Assembly: GCA_001752465.1 (NCBI GenBank)
Contig: MDJB01000007.1
Span: 1 to 58,254 of the forward strand
Length of the DNA: 58,254 nt
Direction: 5' to 3'
From: Haemophilus quentini
GTDB lineage: Bacteria > Pseudomonadota > Gammaproteobacteria > Enterobacterales > Pasteurellaceae
Shown: positions 23,901 through 35,900 of the stretch, piece after piece
Layout: every line of letters begins with the position of its first letter
Position numbering within the stretch: the first letter of the stretch is position 1
Position numbers and translations under genes: made by a program
The notes under the pieces: model-generated
The model's input: the letters and a program-made list of their open reading frames with translations, nothing else
Told to the model about the DNA's origin: nothing
The model's database searches: none

Positions 23901-25337
23901 ATGTCTAGAAGACTAAGAAGAACGAAGATTGTATGTACTATGGGCCCATCAACTGACCGAGATAACAATCTTGAAAAAATTATCGCAGCGGGTGCTAACG
24001 TAGTTCGTATGAACTTCTCTCACGGTACACCTGATGACCATATTGGACGTGCTGAACGTGTACGTTCTATCGCGAAAAAATTAGGTAAAACCGTGGCAAT
24101 CTTAGGTGATTTACAAGGTCCTAAAATTCGTGTTTCTACTTTTAAAGACGGTAAAATTTTCTTAAGCGTTGGTGATAAATTCATTCTTGATGCGGAATTA
24201 CCAAAAGGCGAAGGCACCCAAGAATCTGTTGGTTTAGACTATAAAACGCTTCCACAAGATGTTGTTCCTAGCGACATTCTTTTATTAGATGATGGCCGTG
24301 TTCAATTAAAAGTATTATCAACTGATGGTGCAAAAGTTTTCACTGAAGTTACTGTTGGTGGTCCATTATCAAATAATAAAGGTATCAACAAACTAGGCGG
24401 CGGTTTATCTGCAGAAGCATTAACAGAAAAAGATAAAGCCGACATTATTACAGCTGCACGTATTGGCGTTGATTTCTTAGCCGTTTCTTTCCCTCGTTCA
24501 AGTGCTGACCTAAATTATGCACGTGAACTTGCACAACAAGCTGGTTTAAATGCAAAAATCGTTGCTAAAGTTGAACGTGCAGAAACAGTAGCTACTGATG
24601 AAGCGATGGACGATATCATTTTAGCATCTGATGTTATCATGGTTGCTCGTGGTGACTTAGGTGTAGAAATCGGCGATCCTGAATTAGTCGGCGTACAGAA
24701 AAAATTAATCCGTCGTTCACGTCAATTAAACCGTGCGGTAATTACAGCGACTCAAATGATGGAATCAATGATTAGCAATCCAATGCCAACTCGTGCCGAA
24801 GTGATGGACGTTGCAAACGCAGTATTAGATGGTACTGATGCAGTTATGCTTTCTGCAGAAACTGCTGCTGGTCAATATCCTTCTGAAACAGTAGCAGCAA
24901 TGGCTGGCGTATGTTTAGGTGCAGAAAAAATGCCAAGCATTAACGTTTCTCGTCACCGTATGGATAAAGAATTTGAAACCATTGAAGAATCTGTTGCTAT
25001 GTCTGCAATGTATGCAGCAAACCACATGAAAGGTGTTGCAGCAATTGTCACTTTAACTAGCACAGGCCGTACTCCATTATTGATGTCACGTATCAGCTCA
25101 GGTTTACCAATCTTTGCTTTATCTCGTAATCAAGAAACCTTAAACCTTTGTGCACTATACCGTGGCGTAACCCCAGTTTATCATGGTGAAGATAGCCGCA
25201 CAGAAACCAGTGCAAAAGCAGCACTTCAATCATTAAAAGAAAAAGGTTACTTATCTACTGGTGATTTAGTGCTTGTTACTCACGGTGGTCAAGGTGCGAC
25301 ACAAACCAACGTATGTCGTACATTAATTGTTGAATAA
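23901..25337 (+). CDS. pyk: Pyruvate kinase
   Basis: 478 residues, the length of the PykA form of enteric bacteria. Converts phosphoenolpyruvate and ADP to pyruvate and [18 protein letters not shown] at the start, MNFSHG, the K-x-E region [17 protein letters not shown] and TATQMMESM are the family signatures. The C-terminal domain ([11 protein letters not shown]-like segment [15 protein letters not shown]) completes it. RBS GGAG before ATG. Monocistronic, with own promoter and terminator. Confidence 0.97.
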   Translation: MSRRLRRTKIVCTMGPSTDRDNNLEKIIAAGANVVRMNFSHGTPDDHIGRAERVRSIAKKLGKTVAILGDLQGPKIRVSTFKDGKIFLSVGDKFILDAELPKGEGTQESVGLDYKTLPQDVVPSDILLLDDGRVQLKVLSTDGAKVFTEVTVGGPLSNNKGINKLGGGLSAEALTEKDKADIITAARIGVDFLAVSFPRSSADLNYARELAQQAGLNAKIVAKVERAETVATDEAMDDIILASDVIMVARGDLGVEIGDPELVGVQKKLIRRSRQLNRAVITATQMMESMISNPMPTRAEVMDVANAVLDGTDAVMLSAETAAGQYPSETVAAMAGVCLGAEKMPSINVSRHRMDKEFETIEESVAMSAMYAANHMKGVAAIVTLTSTGRTPLLMSRISSGLPIFALSRNQETLNLCALYRGVTPVYHGEDSRTETSAKAALQSLKEKGYLSTGDLVLVTHGGQGATQTNVCRTLIVE

Positions 25338-25368
25338 TCAACAATCTAAATACGTTAAAATGAAAGAG

Positions 25369-25392
25369 CGGTGGATTTTTCCACCGTTTTTT
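25369..25392 (+). terminator. pyk terminator
   Basis: CGGTGGA and TCCACCG form a stem over a TTTT loop, followed by TTTTTT. Confidence 0.85.
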
Positions 25393-25478
25393 ATTTCCTT
25401 TTTCCACCGCACTTTTCACTTAAACCTAATAGATATTTGCGGTATCATAGATGATATTCTAGTATCGAAATAAGTCCT

Positions 25479-26885
25479 ATGGCATCACAACCTCAAATCA
25501 AATCTTCTGACAAAAAAACGGCACAAATAAGTATTCCACCGCACTCACTTGAGGCTGAACAAGCCGTGTTGGGTGGAATCATGCTGAGCAATCAACATTG
25601 GGATGGCATTGCTGAACGTGTGATTGCTGACGATTTTTATACTTTTCAACACCGTCTGATTTTTACAGAAATGGAACATCTAATGCGTAATCAATCGCCT
25701 ATTGATTTAATTACGCTAGATCAAGCCTTAAGAAGCCGTGGTGTAAGCGATGAAGTGGGTGGATTTGCCTATCTAGCAGAGCTTTCCAATAATACGCCGA
25801 ATGCGATTAATATTTTGGCTTATGCAGATATTGTGCGCGAGAAAGCCATATTACGAGAACTTATTTCGGTAGGAAATCGCATTGCTGAAAATAGCTATTC
25901 TCCCAAAGGGCAAGACATTAAGTTAATTCTTGATGAGGCTGAGCGTGAAGTATTTGCGATTGCAGAAAAACGGACAACTTCTAGCGAAGGTCCACAGAAT
26001 GTGATCAATGTGCTGGAAAGTACTATTGAAAAAATCGATATTTTAAGCAAACTTGAAAATCATTCAGGCGTAACGGGCATTACGACTGGTTTCACTGATC
26101 TTGATAAAAAAACGGCAGGTTTACAACCTTCTGACTTAATTATCGTTGCAGCACGTCCGTCAATGGGTAAAACCACTTTCGCCATGAACCTTTGCGAAAA
26201 TGCCGCAATGGCAAGTGAAAAACCTGTTTTAGTATTTAGTTTAGAAATGCCCGCAGAACAAATTATGATGCGTATGATCGCATCGCTTGCTCGCGTTGAT
26301 CAAACTAAAATTCGAACAGGTCAAAATTTAGATGAGATCGAGTGGAACAAAATTGCCAGCGTAGTTGGAATGTTCAAGCAAAAAAATAATCTTTATATCG
26401 ATGACTCTTCAGGCCTAACGCCTACTGATGTTCGTTCGCGCGCACGCCGAGTTTATCGTGAAAATGGTGGATTAAGTATGATTATGGTGGATTATTTGCA
26501 ATTAATGCGCGCACCGGCATTTTCAGATAATCGAACACTAGAAATCGCAGAAATTTCTCGCTCCCTCAAGGCGCTAGCCAAAGAATTACAAGTGCCAGTC
26601 ATCGCCCTTTCTCAGTTAAATCGTACTTTAGAACAACGTGCAGACAAACGCCCTGTAAACTCAGATTTACGTGAATCGGGCTCCATTGAACAAGATGCAG
26701 ACTTGATTATGTTTATTTATCGAGATGAAGTCTATAACGATAACTCAGAAGATAAAGGTGTTGCAGAAATTATTATCGGTAAACAGCGCAACGGCCCGAT
26801 TGGTCGAGTGCGGTTAAAATTTAATGGACAATTATCACGCTTCGACAATCTCGCCGAACAACGTGAATATCATGATGATTATTAA
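25479..26885 (+). CDS. dnaB: Replicative DNA helicase DnaB
   Basis: 468 residues. Unwinds DNA at the replication fork as a hexamer. N-terminal domain HSLEAEQAVLGGIML, then a linker, the Walker A region AARPSMGKTTFAMN, Walker B MIMVDYLQLM and SQLNRTLEQRADKRP are all present. No intein. The ribosome site before ATG 25479 is weak (AAGTCCT). alr follows 9 bases later and is probably co-transcribed. Confidence 0.96.
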   Translation: MASQPQIKSSDKKTAQISIPPHSLEAEQAVLGGIMLSNQHWDGIAERVIADDFYTFQHRLIFTEMEHLMRNQSPIDLITLDQALRSRGVSDEVGGFAYLAELSNNTPNAINILAYADIVREKAILRELISVGNRIAENSYSPKGQDIKLILDEAEREVFAIAEKRTTSSEGPQNVINVLESTIEKIDILSKLENHSGVTGITTGFTDLDKKTAGLQPSDLIIVAARPSMGKTTFAMNLCENAAMASEKPVLVFSLEMPAEQIMMRMIASLARVDQTKIRTGQNLDEIEWNKIASVVGMFKQKNNLYIDDSSGLTPTDVRSRARRVYRENGGLSMIMVDYLQLMRAPAFSDNRTLEIAEISRSLKALAKELQVPVIALSQLNRTLEQRADKRPVNSDLRESGSIEQDADLIMFIYRDEVYNDNSEDKGVAEIIIGKQRNGPIGRVRLKFNGQLSRFDNLAEQREYHDDY

Positions 26886-26894
26886 GGAATAACA

Positions 26895-27977
26895 ATGAAT
26901 GTAAAACCGGCGACAGCGAAAATTAGCTCGCACGCCTTAAAACAAAATTTAGAAATAATTAGACAAAAAGCACCAAATAGTAAAATCATCGCTGTGGTTA
27001 AAGCAAACGCCTATGGTCACGGCGTTGTGTTTGTCGCATCAACTTTAGAACAAAATGTTGATTGCTTTGGCGTGGCTCGTTTAGAAGAGGCTTTGGCATT
27101 ACGTTCCAATGGTATTACTAAACCGATTTTATTACTTGAAGGCTTTTTTAATGAACAAGATTTGCCCGTCTTAGCGGTCAATAATATCGAAACTATCGTA
27201 CATAATCGTGAACAATTGGAAGCATTAAAACGTGCGAATTTACCAAGCCCAATTAAAGTTTGGTTAAAAATAGACACAGGCATGCATCGTTTAGGTGTTG
27301 CATTAGATGAAGTCGATTTTTTCTATAATGAACTTAAAAAACTTCCATATATTCAACCGCACTTAGGCTTTGTCAGCCATTTTAGCCGCGCTGATGAATT
27401 AGAATCCAATTATACCCAACTTCAAATCAACCGTTTTTTATCCGCCACAAAAGATAAACAAGGTGAACGTACTATTGCGGCATCAGGCGGCATTCTTTTC
27501 TGGCCTGAATCTCATCTGGAATGTATCCGCCCTGGTATTATTATGTATGGGATTTCACCAACCGATACCGTCGGTGCTGAATTTGGTTTAACGCCAGTGA
27601 TGAATTTAACTTCATCATTAATTGCTGTTCGCAACCATAAACAAGGTGAACCTGTTGGGTACGGTGGCATTTGGACAAGTTCGCATGATACAAAAATCGG
27701 TGTTGTGGCTATTGGCTATGGCGATGGATATCCTCGAGATGTGCCTGAAGGCACGCCTGTTTATTTGAATGGTCGTATCGTACCAATCGTTGGAAGGGTT
27801 TCAATGGATATGTTAACCGTTGATTTAGGACCTGATAGCCAAGATCAAGTCGGTGATGAAGTAATTCTATGGGGTAAGGAATTACCTATTGAAACCGTAG
27901 CTAAATTCACAGGAATTTTAAGCTATGAGCTAATTACAAAATTAACACCGCGTGTTATAACTGAATATGTTGATTAA
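26895..27977 (+). CDS. alr: Alanine racemase
   Basis: 360 residues, start with AAGGAATAAC upstream. PLP enzyme that makes D-alanine for peptidoglycan. The lysine that binds PLP is in VVKANAYGHG, and the second-half catalytic tyrosine is in GYGGIWTS; GYGDGYPRDVP and GRVSMDMLTVDLG are further signatures. Just after dnaB. Confidence 0.96.
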   Translation: MNVKPATAKISSHALKQNLEIIRQKAPNSKIIAVVKANAYGHGVVFVASTLEQNVDCFGVARLEEALALRSNGITKPILLLEGFFNEQDLPVLAVNNIETIVHNREQLEALKRANLPSPIKVWLKIDTGMHRLGVALDEVDFFYNELKKLPYIQPHLGFVSHFSRADELESNYTQLQINRFLSATKDKQGERTIAASGGILFWPESHLECIRPGIIMYGISPTDTVGAEFGLTPVMNLTSSLIAVRNHKQGEPVGYGGIWTSSHDTKIGVVAIGYGDGYPRDVPEGTPVYLNGRIVPIVGRVSMDMLTVDLGPDSQDQVGDEVILWGKELPIETVAKFTGILSYELITKLTPRVITEYVD

Positions 27978-28059
27978 TCTGTTAATCGCTGCATTTTCTG
28001 AAAAGAGGGATTCACTCCCTCTCTGATAGAAACCCTAGAAAGTGCGGTTAAAATTTTGA

Positions 28060-29733
<1,674 letters not shown>

Positions 29734-29779
29734 TTGTTTATTTAATATAAAAGATTTAAACAATTATAATTTTATATCG

Positions 29780-29822
29780 AGGACTAAATTCCATATTTAT
29801 TATAGGATTTAGTCCTTTAAAT
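29780..29822 (+). terminator. pgi terminator
   Basis: AGGACTAAAT (29780-29789) pairs with ATTTAGTCCT (29807-29816) and is followed by a T-rich stretch. Confidence 0.6.
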
Positions 29823-29884
29823 TTATCTTTAAGATGTTATGAATATACGTAAAATTTTTAATTAATTGTTTTTTGTATTTTTAA

Positions 29885-29925
29885 TAATAAAAAAATCAGC
29901 GCCTTAACTGATTAAGACGCTGATT
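29885..29925 (-). terminator. Terminator of pcp and upstream genes
   Basis: On the minus strand AATCAGCGTCTTAA and TTAAGGCGCTGATT form a stem over a 4-base loop, then a T run (plus 29888-29894). Confidence 0.8.
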
Positions 29926-29954
29926 AATAATATATTAGGCGTTAACGCTATTAG

Positions 29955-30419
29955 TTATAGCACAGAAACATTTAAGTTTGAACCACCACCAACAATACGA
30001 ACTCGGCGACCAGCTACAAAACTGCTGGCAGCCTTTTGAACGACAACGATCTCTTGACCATTATCTTTCTTAATTACAAGTTCAGCACCGTTTACTTGAC
30101 TCATTTTTTCTTCGATTTTGCTTCCAGCTACTGCACCGCCAATCGCACCAACTACTGCTGCAATAGCTTGACCACGACCACCGCCAATTGCACTACCTGC
30201 GATACCACCTAAAGCACCACCACCAAGCGTACCAACTACACCTTGATTATCAGCTTGGATTTTAACAGGACGCACAGAAACAATCGTACCATAAGTAATT
30301 GAACGAGCTTCTTTAGCTTGAGATGCGCTATAAACATCACCACTGAAAATATCAGTATTTGCACAACCAGTTACACTAAAAGCAACTAACAGTGCTAATG
30401 CCATATTTGTTTTTTTCAT
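29955..30419 (-). CDS. pcp: Outer membrane lipoprotein Pcp (SlyB family)
   Basis: 154 residues. Lipoprotein signal with lipobox VTGC at residues 16-19. The central stretch (LGGGALGGIAGSAIGGGRGQ and VVGAIGGAVAGSKIEEK) is the glycine-zipper 2TM domain of the SlyB/Pcp family. The C-terminal beta domain (VVVQKAASSFVAGRRVRIVG) completes it. Matches the 15 kDa lipoprotein known in H. influenzae; it sits in the outer membrane and stabilises the envelope. Confidence 0.92.
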   Translation of the reverse strand: MKKTNMALALLVAFSVTGCANTDIFSGDVYSASQAKEARSITYGTIVSVRPVKIQADNQGVVGTLGGGALGGIAGSAIGGGRGQAIAAVVGAIGGAVAGSKIEEKMSQVNGAELVIKKDNGQEIVVVQKAASSFVAGRRVRIVGGGSNLNVSVL

Positions 30420-30445
30420 ATAATATTCTCTATATTAGAAAGGAA

Positions 30446-30742
30446 TTAAAGTGGGTTTCTTGGAGAAAAAGTTGAAATGTTTTTAGTATTACCATTGTCA
30501 GATACTAAAACACAAGCACCAACAACTAAAGTTGAATCATACTTGTGAGTAAGCTCAACTTGCTCTCCATCCTGTTGACGACCTGAACAATCATTTTTAC
30601 GGATGGTTAATTTAAGATTTTCACCTTCCATTTGGCTAAAAATGATTTGGCCTTTATAAGCATTTTCATCTTTTTGGAAAGAAGAACAAGCGCTTAAACC
30701 TACAGCCGCTAAAACCGTTAATGCAAGAGATAATTTTTTCAT
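30446..30742 (-). CDS. Small lipoprotein (unknown function)
   Basis: 98 residues. Lipoprotein signal with lipobox LSAC at 16-19, then SSFQKDENAYKGQIIFSQME and a beta-rich remainder with two more cysteines (NDC and VGAC) that could form a disulfide. It lies between yecM and pcp, 4 bases after yecM. No family recognised. Confidence 0.7.
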   Translation of the reverse strand: MKKLSLALTVLAAVGLSACSSFQKDENAYKGQIIFSQMEGENLKLTIRKNDCSGRQQDGEQVELTHKYDSTLVVGACVLVSDNGNTKNISTFSPRNPL

Positions 30743-30746
30743 TTTG

Positions 30747-31316
30747 CTAAACCTCGAGTATTTTCTTTATAGAATAAGGATGAACCTTAATACAAGTATG
30801 ATTTGATGTCTTATCAACAAAACTTACTGCAATAGATGGATTAGGCAATCTCTCGCCATCCACTTTAGGCTCACTCACTTTAATAGTTAATTGAGTTAAT
30901 TCGCTCCATAAAAAACGCATATTAATACGCTGTACCCATTCATTTATCAATTCATTCGGTAAAAATGGCACTACAACCTCAATATGCTCCCAACCTTCTA
31001 CGGGATACTCCTTATTTTTAGGGAACGGAAGTTCAATAACATCAACGAACTGATTAGCAAATTTCACTGCTTTTTCTAACTGAATTAGATAAATCTTGCG
31101 CCCGTTGACAATGTTATCGGATAAAATTCTACCGTATTTCAATAAAAGTGTCAGCCAGTCTTTTGCATTTTGTTCATTATTTACACGCACAGCAAGATGA
31201 TCAATTTCATAATTTGAAAAATCAATTAACATTATTTGAGCTAATTGTTGAATTTTTTTTTCAAATTCTGCCAAATCAGAAAAAAGTGCGGGTGATTTTT
31301 CCTGTAAATTTGTCAT
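30747..31316 (-). CDS. yecM: YecM-like VOC-fold protein
   Basis: 189 residues. The segment EIDHLAVRVNNEQNAKDWLT, then VIELPFPKNKEYPVEGWEH with EVVVP fits YecM, which has a glyoxalase-like fold with a metal site (H in DHLAVR, E in GWEHIEVV). In E. coli the homologue also lies beside argS. Substrate unknown. Divergent from argS. Confidence 0.8.
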   Translation of the reverse strand: MTNLQEKSPALFSDLAEFEKKIQQLAQIMLIDFSNYEIDHLAVRVNNEQNAKDWLTLLLKYGRILSDNIVNGRKIYLIQLEKAVKFANQFVDVIELPFPKNKEYPVEGWEHIEVVVPFLPNELINEWVQRINMRFLWSELTQLTIKVSEPKVDGERLPNPSIAVSFVDKTSNHTCIKVHPYSIKKILEV

Positions 31317-31395
31317 TTTGTCCCTTTGAGAAACTCATAAAGAACGGTATCATAGCCGATTATTTTCATTATTCAATTTGAACATAGGAAAAAAC

Positions 31396-33129
31396 GTGAA
31401 TATTCAATCTATTTTATCCGACAAAATCAAACAAGCTATGATTCTTGCTGGAGCAGATCAATCTTGTGATGCACTTGTTCGTCAATCAGGGAAACCACAA
31501 TTTGGCGATTATCAAGCCAATGGCATTATGGCTGCGGCGAAAAAATTAGGTTTAAATCCACGAGAATTTGCTCAAAAAGTTTTAGATAATGCTCAACTAT
31601 CTGATATTGCAGAAAAATTAGAAATCGCAGGACCCGGCTTTATTAATATTTTTTTAAATCCAACTTGGCTAACAACAGAGGTTTCAACTGCGCTTTCCCA
31701 AAAGAATTTAGGCATTCAAGCTACGGATAAGCAAACTGTTGTGATTGATTATTCATCGCCAAACGTAGCAAAAGAAATGCATGTAGGTCACTTGCGCTCT
31801 ACTATCATTGGTGATGCGGTTGTGAGAACCCTGGAATTTTTAGGTCACCATATCATTCGTGCAAACCATGTTGGTGACTGGGGAACGCAATTCGGAATGC
31901 TTATTGCGTATCTTGAAAAAATGCAAAACGAGCATGCGAGTGAAATGGAATTACAAGATCTTGAAGCCTTTTATCGCGAAGCTAAAAAACATTACGATGA
32001 AGATGAAGTTTTCGCTGAAAAAGCACGTAATTACGTCGTGAAATTACAAGGTGGTGATGAATATTGTCGAGCGATGTGGAAGCGTTTAGTTGACATCACC
32101 ATGCAACAAAATCAACACAACTATGATCGCTTGAATGTGACTTTAACCGAAAAAGATGTGATGGGTGAAAGTCTTTATAATCCAATGTTACCAAGCATCG
32201 TAGAAGATCTTAAAAAACAAGGCTTAGCTGTAGAAGATGATGGTGCATTGGTTGTTTATTTGGATGAATTCAAAAATAAAGAAGGCGACCCAATGGGCGT
32301 GATCATTCAGAAAAAAGATGGCGGTTTCCTTTACACTACAACCGATATTGCTGCAGCCAAATATCGTTATGAAACATTAAAAGCTGATCGCGCACTTGTT
32401 TTTTCAGATACTCGCCAAAGCCAACATATGCAACAAGCTTGGTTAATTACTCGTAAAGCAGGTTATGTACCAGACAGTTTCTCTTTAGAGCATAAAAACT
32501 TTGGGATGATGCTTGGTAAAGATGGCAAACCATTTAAAACCCGTACCGGCGGTACTGTGAAATTAGCCGATCTATTAGATGAAGCGATTGAGCGCGCCAC
32601 TGTATTAATTAATGAAAAAAATACAAATTTATCTAATGATGAAAAAGAAGCCGTGATTGAGGCTGTCGGTATTGGTGCGATGAAATATGCAGATCTCTCC
32701 AAAAACCGTACTACTGATTACGTTTTTGATTGGGATAACATGTTAAGCTTTGAAGGTAACACTGCGCCTTATATGCAATATGCTTACACCCGAATTCGTT
32801 CTATCTTTAATAAAACAGATATAAATTCGACCGCACTTTTAGCTGCACCTTTCACGCTTGAAGATGATAAAGAAAGAGCGCTTGCAATTAAACTTCTACA
32901 ATTTGAAGAGGCGGTACAAACTGTTGGAAAAGAAGGCACACCACACGTGCTTTGTGCTTATTTATACGAACTGGCTGGCATCTTCTCGTCATTCTACGAG
33001 CATTGCCCAATTTTAAATGCTGAAGATGAGTCCGTAAAATTAAGCCGTTTGAAATTAGCATTATTAACGGAAAAAACCTTAAAACAAGGTTTAGAGTTAC
33101 TCGGTATTAAGACCGTAGAAAAAATGTAA
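31396..33129 (+). CDS. argS: Arginyl-tRNA synthetase
   Basis: 577 residues with a GTG start at 31396 (AGGAA upstream, [15 protein letters not shown] matching E. coli MNIQALLS...); a TTG at 31378 is less likely. Class I synthetase: HIGH-like motif [21 protein letters not shown], and a KMSK-like region [14 protein letters not shown]. The C-terminal DALR domain ([13 protein letters not shown]) binds the anticodon. Followed by a strong terminator. Confidence 0.96.
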   Translation: MNIQSILSDKIKQAMILAGADQSCDALVRQSGKPQFGDYQANGIMAAAKKLGLNPREFAQKVLDNAQLSDIAEKLEIAGPGFINIFLNPTWLTTEVSTALSQKNLGIQATDKQTVVIDYSSPNVAKEMHVGHLRSTIIGDAVVRTLEFLGHHIIRANHVGDWGTQFGMLIAYLEKMQNEHASEMELQDLEAFYREAKKHYDEDEVFAEKARNYVVKLQGGDEYCRAMWKRLVDITMQQNQHNYDRLNVTLTEKDVMGESLYNPMLPSIVEDLKKQGLAVEDDGALVVYLDEFKNKEGDPMGVIIQKKDGGFLYTTTDIAAAKYRYETLKADRALVFSDTRQSQHMQQAWLITRKAGYVPDSFSLEHKNFGMMLGKDGKPFKTRTGGTVKLADLLDEAIERATVLINEKNTNLSNDEKEAVIEAVGIGAMKYADLSKNRTTDYVFDWDNMLSFEGNTAPYMQYAYTRIRSIFNKTDINSTALLAAPFTLEDDKERALAIKLLQFEEAVQTVGKEGTPHVLCAYLYELAGIFSSFYEHCPILNAEDESVKLSRLKLALLTEKTLKQGLELLGIKTVEKM

Positions 33130-33140
33130 TTTAGATAATT

Positions 33141-33170
33141 AAAATCCCTTTCTTACGAAAGGGATTTTTT
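33141..33170 (+). terminator. argS terminator
   Basis: AATCCCTTTC and GAAAGGGATT flank a TTAC loop, followed by TTTTTT. Confidence 0.88.
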
Positions 33171-33186
33171 ATGCTTATTTTTAGAA

Positions 33187-33264
33187 TAAAAAAAGTGCCC
33201 CAATGGGGCACTACTCGGAAAGCAAAATAGATGTCGGCTATTTGAGATAGCACTTGTTTTTAGT
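33187..33264 (-). ncRNA. Candidate small RNA with strong terminator
   Basis: On the minus strand a -35 TTGCAT (plus 33294-33299) and a -10 TATTCT (plus 33271-33276), 17 bases apart, precede about 78 bases without an open frame. The RNA would contain a GCTAT-CTCAA-ATAGC hairpin. It ends in a G+C-rich stem AGTGCCCC/GGGGCACT (33194-33212) with seven T. Layout and size suit a bacterial small RNA. The stem could also just be a second terminator for ilvIH. Confidence 0.35.
33188..33212 (-). terminator. Terminator, minus strand
   Basis: AGTGCCCC, loop AAT, GGGGCACT, with a T run on the minus strand. It ends the candidate small RNA or transcription leaving ilvH. Confidence 0.8.
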
Positions 33265-33371
33265 GGTTTCAGAATAAAGAAATCCGATCAGTTATGCAAA
33301 TACATATTTTTAGATTTGTGAAGTTGGTCACGATTTTTTTATAAAAAAACTAAAAACAAATATATTTCTAA

Positions 33372-33412
33372 TAAAGTGCGGTGAAATTCTATTAAAATAT
33401 TTCCGCACTTTA
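33372..33412. terminator. Paired uptake-sequence terminator of ilvIH
   Basis: TAAAGTGCGG (33372-33381) and CCGCACTTTA (33403-33412) are inverted copies of the Haemophilus uptake sequence, forming a stem just after ilvH. Confidence 0.75.
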
Positions 33413-33422
33413 CGCCCCTACT

Positions 33423-33914
33423 TTAGAGAATATTCTTTTCTCCACGAGACACGCTAATCAATCCAGAACGAACAATTTCCAACAATGTGGTTTCTTCTTT
33501 CAATGCAGAAATAAATGCATCAATTTTATCTTTGGTTCCACTTAATTGAATCGTGTAAGATTTAGGTGTGACATCTACAATTTGACCACGGAAAATATCG
33601 GCTAAACGTTTAATCTCATCGCGAGATGAACCTACAGCTCTAACCTTCGCTAAAACAATTTCACGGACTATATGCTCTTGCTCACTCAAATTAATCACTT
33701 TAAACACATCCACTAATTTATGGAGTTGTTTCTCAATTTGTTCCAATATTTGTGCATCGCCCACCGCTTCAATAGTCATTCGAGAAAGTGTTGGATCATC
33801 CGTTGGTGCCACCGTTAAACTTTCAATATTAAAGGCACGTTGGGAGAATAAACCAACAACACGCGATAAAGCACCAGACTCATTTTCGAGTAAAACAGAT
33901 AAAATTCTACGCAT
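33423..33914 (-). CDS. ilvH: Acetolactate synthase regulatory subunit
   Basis: 163 residues. N-terminal ACT domain ([20 protein letters not shown]) binds valine for feedback control, followed by the second domain (ITLAKV-like IVLAKVRAVGSSRDEI). Stimulates IlvI. Its ATG abuts or overlaps the ilvI stop (33914), so the pair is coupled. Confidence 0.96.
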   Translation of the reverse strand: MRRILSVLLENESGALSRVVGLFSQRAFNIESLTVAPTDDPTLSRMTIEAVGDAQILEQIEKQLHKLVDVFKVINLSEQEHIVREIVLAKVRAVGSSRDEIKRLADIFRGQIVDVTPKSYTIQLSGTKDKIDAFISALKEETTLLEIVRSGLISVSRGEKNIL

Positions 33915-35635
33915 TAGTTTGTCTCCTCTTTCGGTTTATTTAAAATCATTTCATTCATTGCACCACCACGAATTTGCATTGGATACACATGCTCAGATTC
34001 ATCTACATTAATATCCACAAATACTAATTTATTTTTAATGCTGAATGCTTCTTTCAATTTACTTTCAAGTTCATCGGGCGTAGCAATTTTTATACCGACA
34101 TGACCGTAAGATTCTGCCAATTTCACAAAATCAGGCAAGGAATTCATATAGGTTTGCGAATGGCGACCAGAATAAATCAAATCTTGCCATTGTTTTACCA
34201 TTCCCAAGAAATGATTGTTCAAACAAATAATGACAACTGGAATGCCATATTGGGTTGCGGTAGAAAGCTCTTGAATATTCATTTGAATACTTCCATCACC
34301 AGTAACACAAACAACCGTTCCTTCCGGATGAGCCAATTTCACGCCTAACGCAACGGGTAAACCAAATCCCATGGTGCCAGCACCGCCAGAGTTAATCCAA
34401 TGACGAGGCTCATCGAATGGATAATGTAACGCAGCAAACATTTGATGTTGCCCTACATCAGAAGCCACATACGCCTGTCCTTTAGTAAAACGATATACCG
34501 CTTCCATGACTTGTTGCGGTTTAATCACGCCAGAAGTGCGGTCAAATTCCAAACATTTTTTCGCTTTCCATTGGTTGATTTCTTGCCACCAACTTTCAAG
34601 ATCTGTTTGAGATTTTAATCCCTCTTCATTCAATAAACTCAAAAACTCTTCCAATACATTTTTCGCATTTCCGACAATTGGAATCGCTGCTGGAACATTT
34701 TTAGAAATCGAGGTCGGATCAATATCAATATGAATCACTTTGGCATTTGGGCAATATTTTTCTAAATTATTTGTTGTGCGATCATCAAAACGAACGCCAA
34801 TTCCCAAAATAAGATCACTTTCGTGCATTGCCGTATTGGCCTCGAAAGTACCATGCATCCCTAACATACCTAGGAATTGTTTATCCGTACTTGGATAAGC
34901 CCCTAATCCCATTAATGATGAGGTAACCGGTAAATTTAAACGTTGTGCAAACTGAATTAACTGTTGACTACATTCAGCAGCAATTGCGCCACCACCGACG
35001 AAAAGTATTGGTTTCTTCGCCACTAAAAGTGCTTTTAATGCTTTCTTAATTTGGCCTTTGTGCCCATTTACTGTCGGATTATAAGAACGTAACTCGACAG
35101 ATTCAGGGTATTCATAAGGATATTTGAAATTCGGATTTACAGTATCTTTTGGAATATCCACCACTACAGGACCCGGACGACCTGTTGAGGCAATATAAAA
35201 AGCTTTTTTCAATATAGATGGAATATCTTCCGCTTTTTTGACAATAAAGCTATGCTTCACAACTGGACGAGAAATCCCCACCATATCACATTCTTGGAAT
35301 GCATCTCGACCAATTAAATTACTCATGACCTGACCAGAAATAATGACCATAGGCACAGAATCTGTATAAGCCGTTAAAATCCCTGTGATTGCATTTGTTG
35401 CTCCAGGCCCCGAAGTCACTAGCACACATCCAACTTTACCTGTAGAACGTGCATAGCCATCCGCCATGTGCACAGCCGCTTGTTCATGGCGAACTAAAAT
35501 ATGTTCAATACCACCTAGCGTATGGATCGCATCATAAATATCTAATACTGCCCCACCAGGATAACCAAATAAATACTCTACGCCTTCATCGCGTAAAGAT
35601 TGAACCACCATCTCTGCTCCAGATAACCTCTTCAT
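33914..35635 (-). CDS. ilvI: Acetolactate synthase catalytic subunit
   Basis: 573 residues. Thiamine diphosphate enzyme that condenses pyruvate (or 2-oxobutyrate) for valine and isoleucine. [13 protein letters not shown], the catalytic Glu region [17 protein letters not shown], and [20 protein letters not shown] as the ThDP motif (GDGS...N) are intact. First gene of the ilvIH operon; start after AGGAGTAAAAA. Confidence 0.96.
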   Translation of the reverse strand: MKRLSGAEMVVQSLRDEGVEYLFGYPGGAVLDIYDAIHTLGGIEHILVRHEQAAVHMADGYARSTGKVGCVLVTSGPGATNAITGILTAYTDSVPMVIISGQVMSNLIGRDAFQECDMVGISRPVVKHSFIVKKAEDIPSILKKAFYIASTGRPGPVVVDIPKDTVNPNFKYPYEYPESVELRSYNPTVNGHKGQIKKALKALLVAKKPILFVGGGAIAAECSQQLIQFAQRLNLPVTSSLMGLGAYPSTDKQFLGMLGMHGTFEANTAMHESDLILGIGVRFDDRTTNNLEKYCPNAKVIHIDIDPTSISKNVPAAIPIVGNAKNVLEEFLSLLNEEGLKSQTDLESWWQEINQWKAKKCLEFDRTSGVIKPQQVMEAVYRFTKGQAYVASDVGQHQMFAALHYPFDEPRHWINSGGAGTMGFGLPVALGVKLAHPEGTVVCVTGDGSIQMNIQELSTATQYGIPVVIICLNNHFLGMVKQWQDLIYSGRHSQTYMNSLPDFVKLAESYGHVGIKIATPDELESKLKEAFSIKNKLVFVDINVDESEHVYPMQIRGGAMNEMILNKPKEETN

Positions 35636-35696
35636 TTTTTACTCCTAAAACGAACCGCACTTTCAAAAGTGCCCATGCTTTGTATCAATGATTTAC

Positions 35697-35724
35697 ATCA
35701 TACTAAGCAAAAAGTTTTTGTCTA
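35697..35724 (-). promoter_or_regulatory. ilvIH promoter
   Basis: On the minus strand TAGACA (plus 35719-35724) and TATGAT (plus 35697-35702) are 16 bases apart, about 65 bases before ilvI. The A/T-rich region upstream could bind Lrp or H-NS. Confidence 0.6.
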
Positions 35725-35819
35725 GTCTACATAACAGCTAAAAACGCAAATAAAATAGAATAAAAAATCAAACAATCATAAAAAATTAGATTTTTATAAA
35801 AAAAATAACAATTTTAAAT

Positions 35820-35848
35820 AAAAAAATGCGACCTTATATCGCATTTTA
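35820..35848 (-). terminator. Terminator of the lysine transporter gene
   Basis: AAAATGCGA and TCGCATTTT form a stem, with T-rich sequence following on the minus strand. Confidence 0.75.
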
Positions 35849-35900
35849 TAAATTTATCAAAATTTTATATTTTATTTAGATTTTGAGCAAGATCACATTT

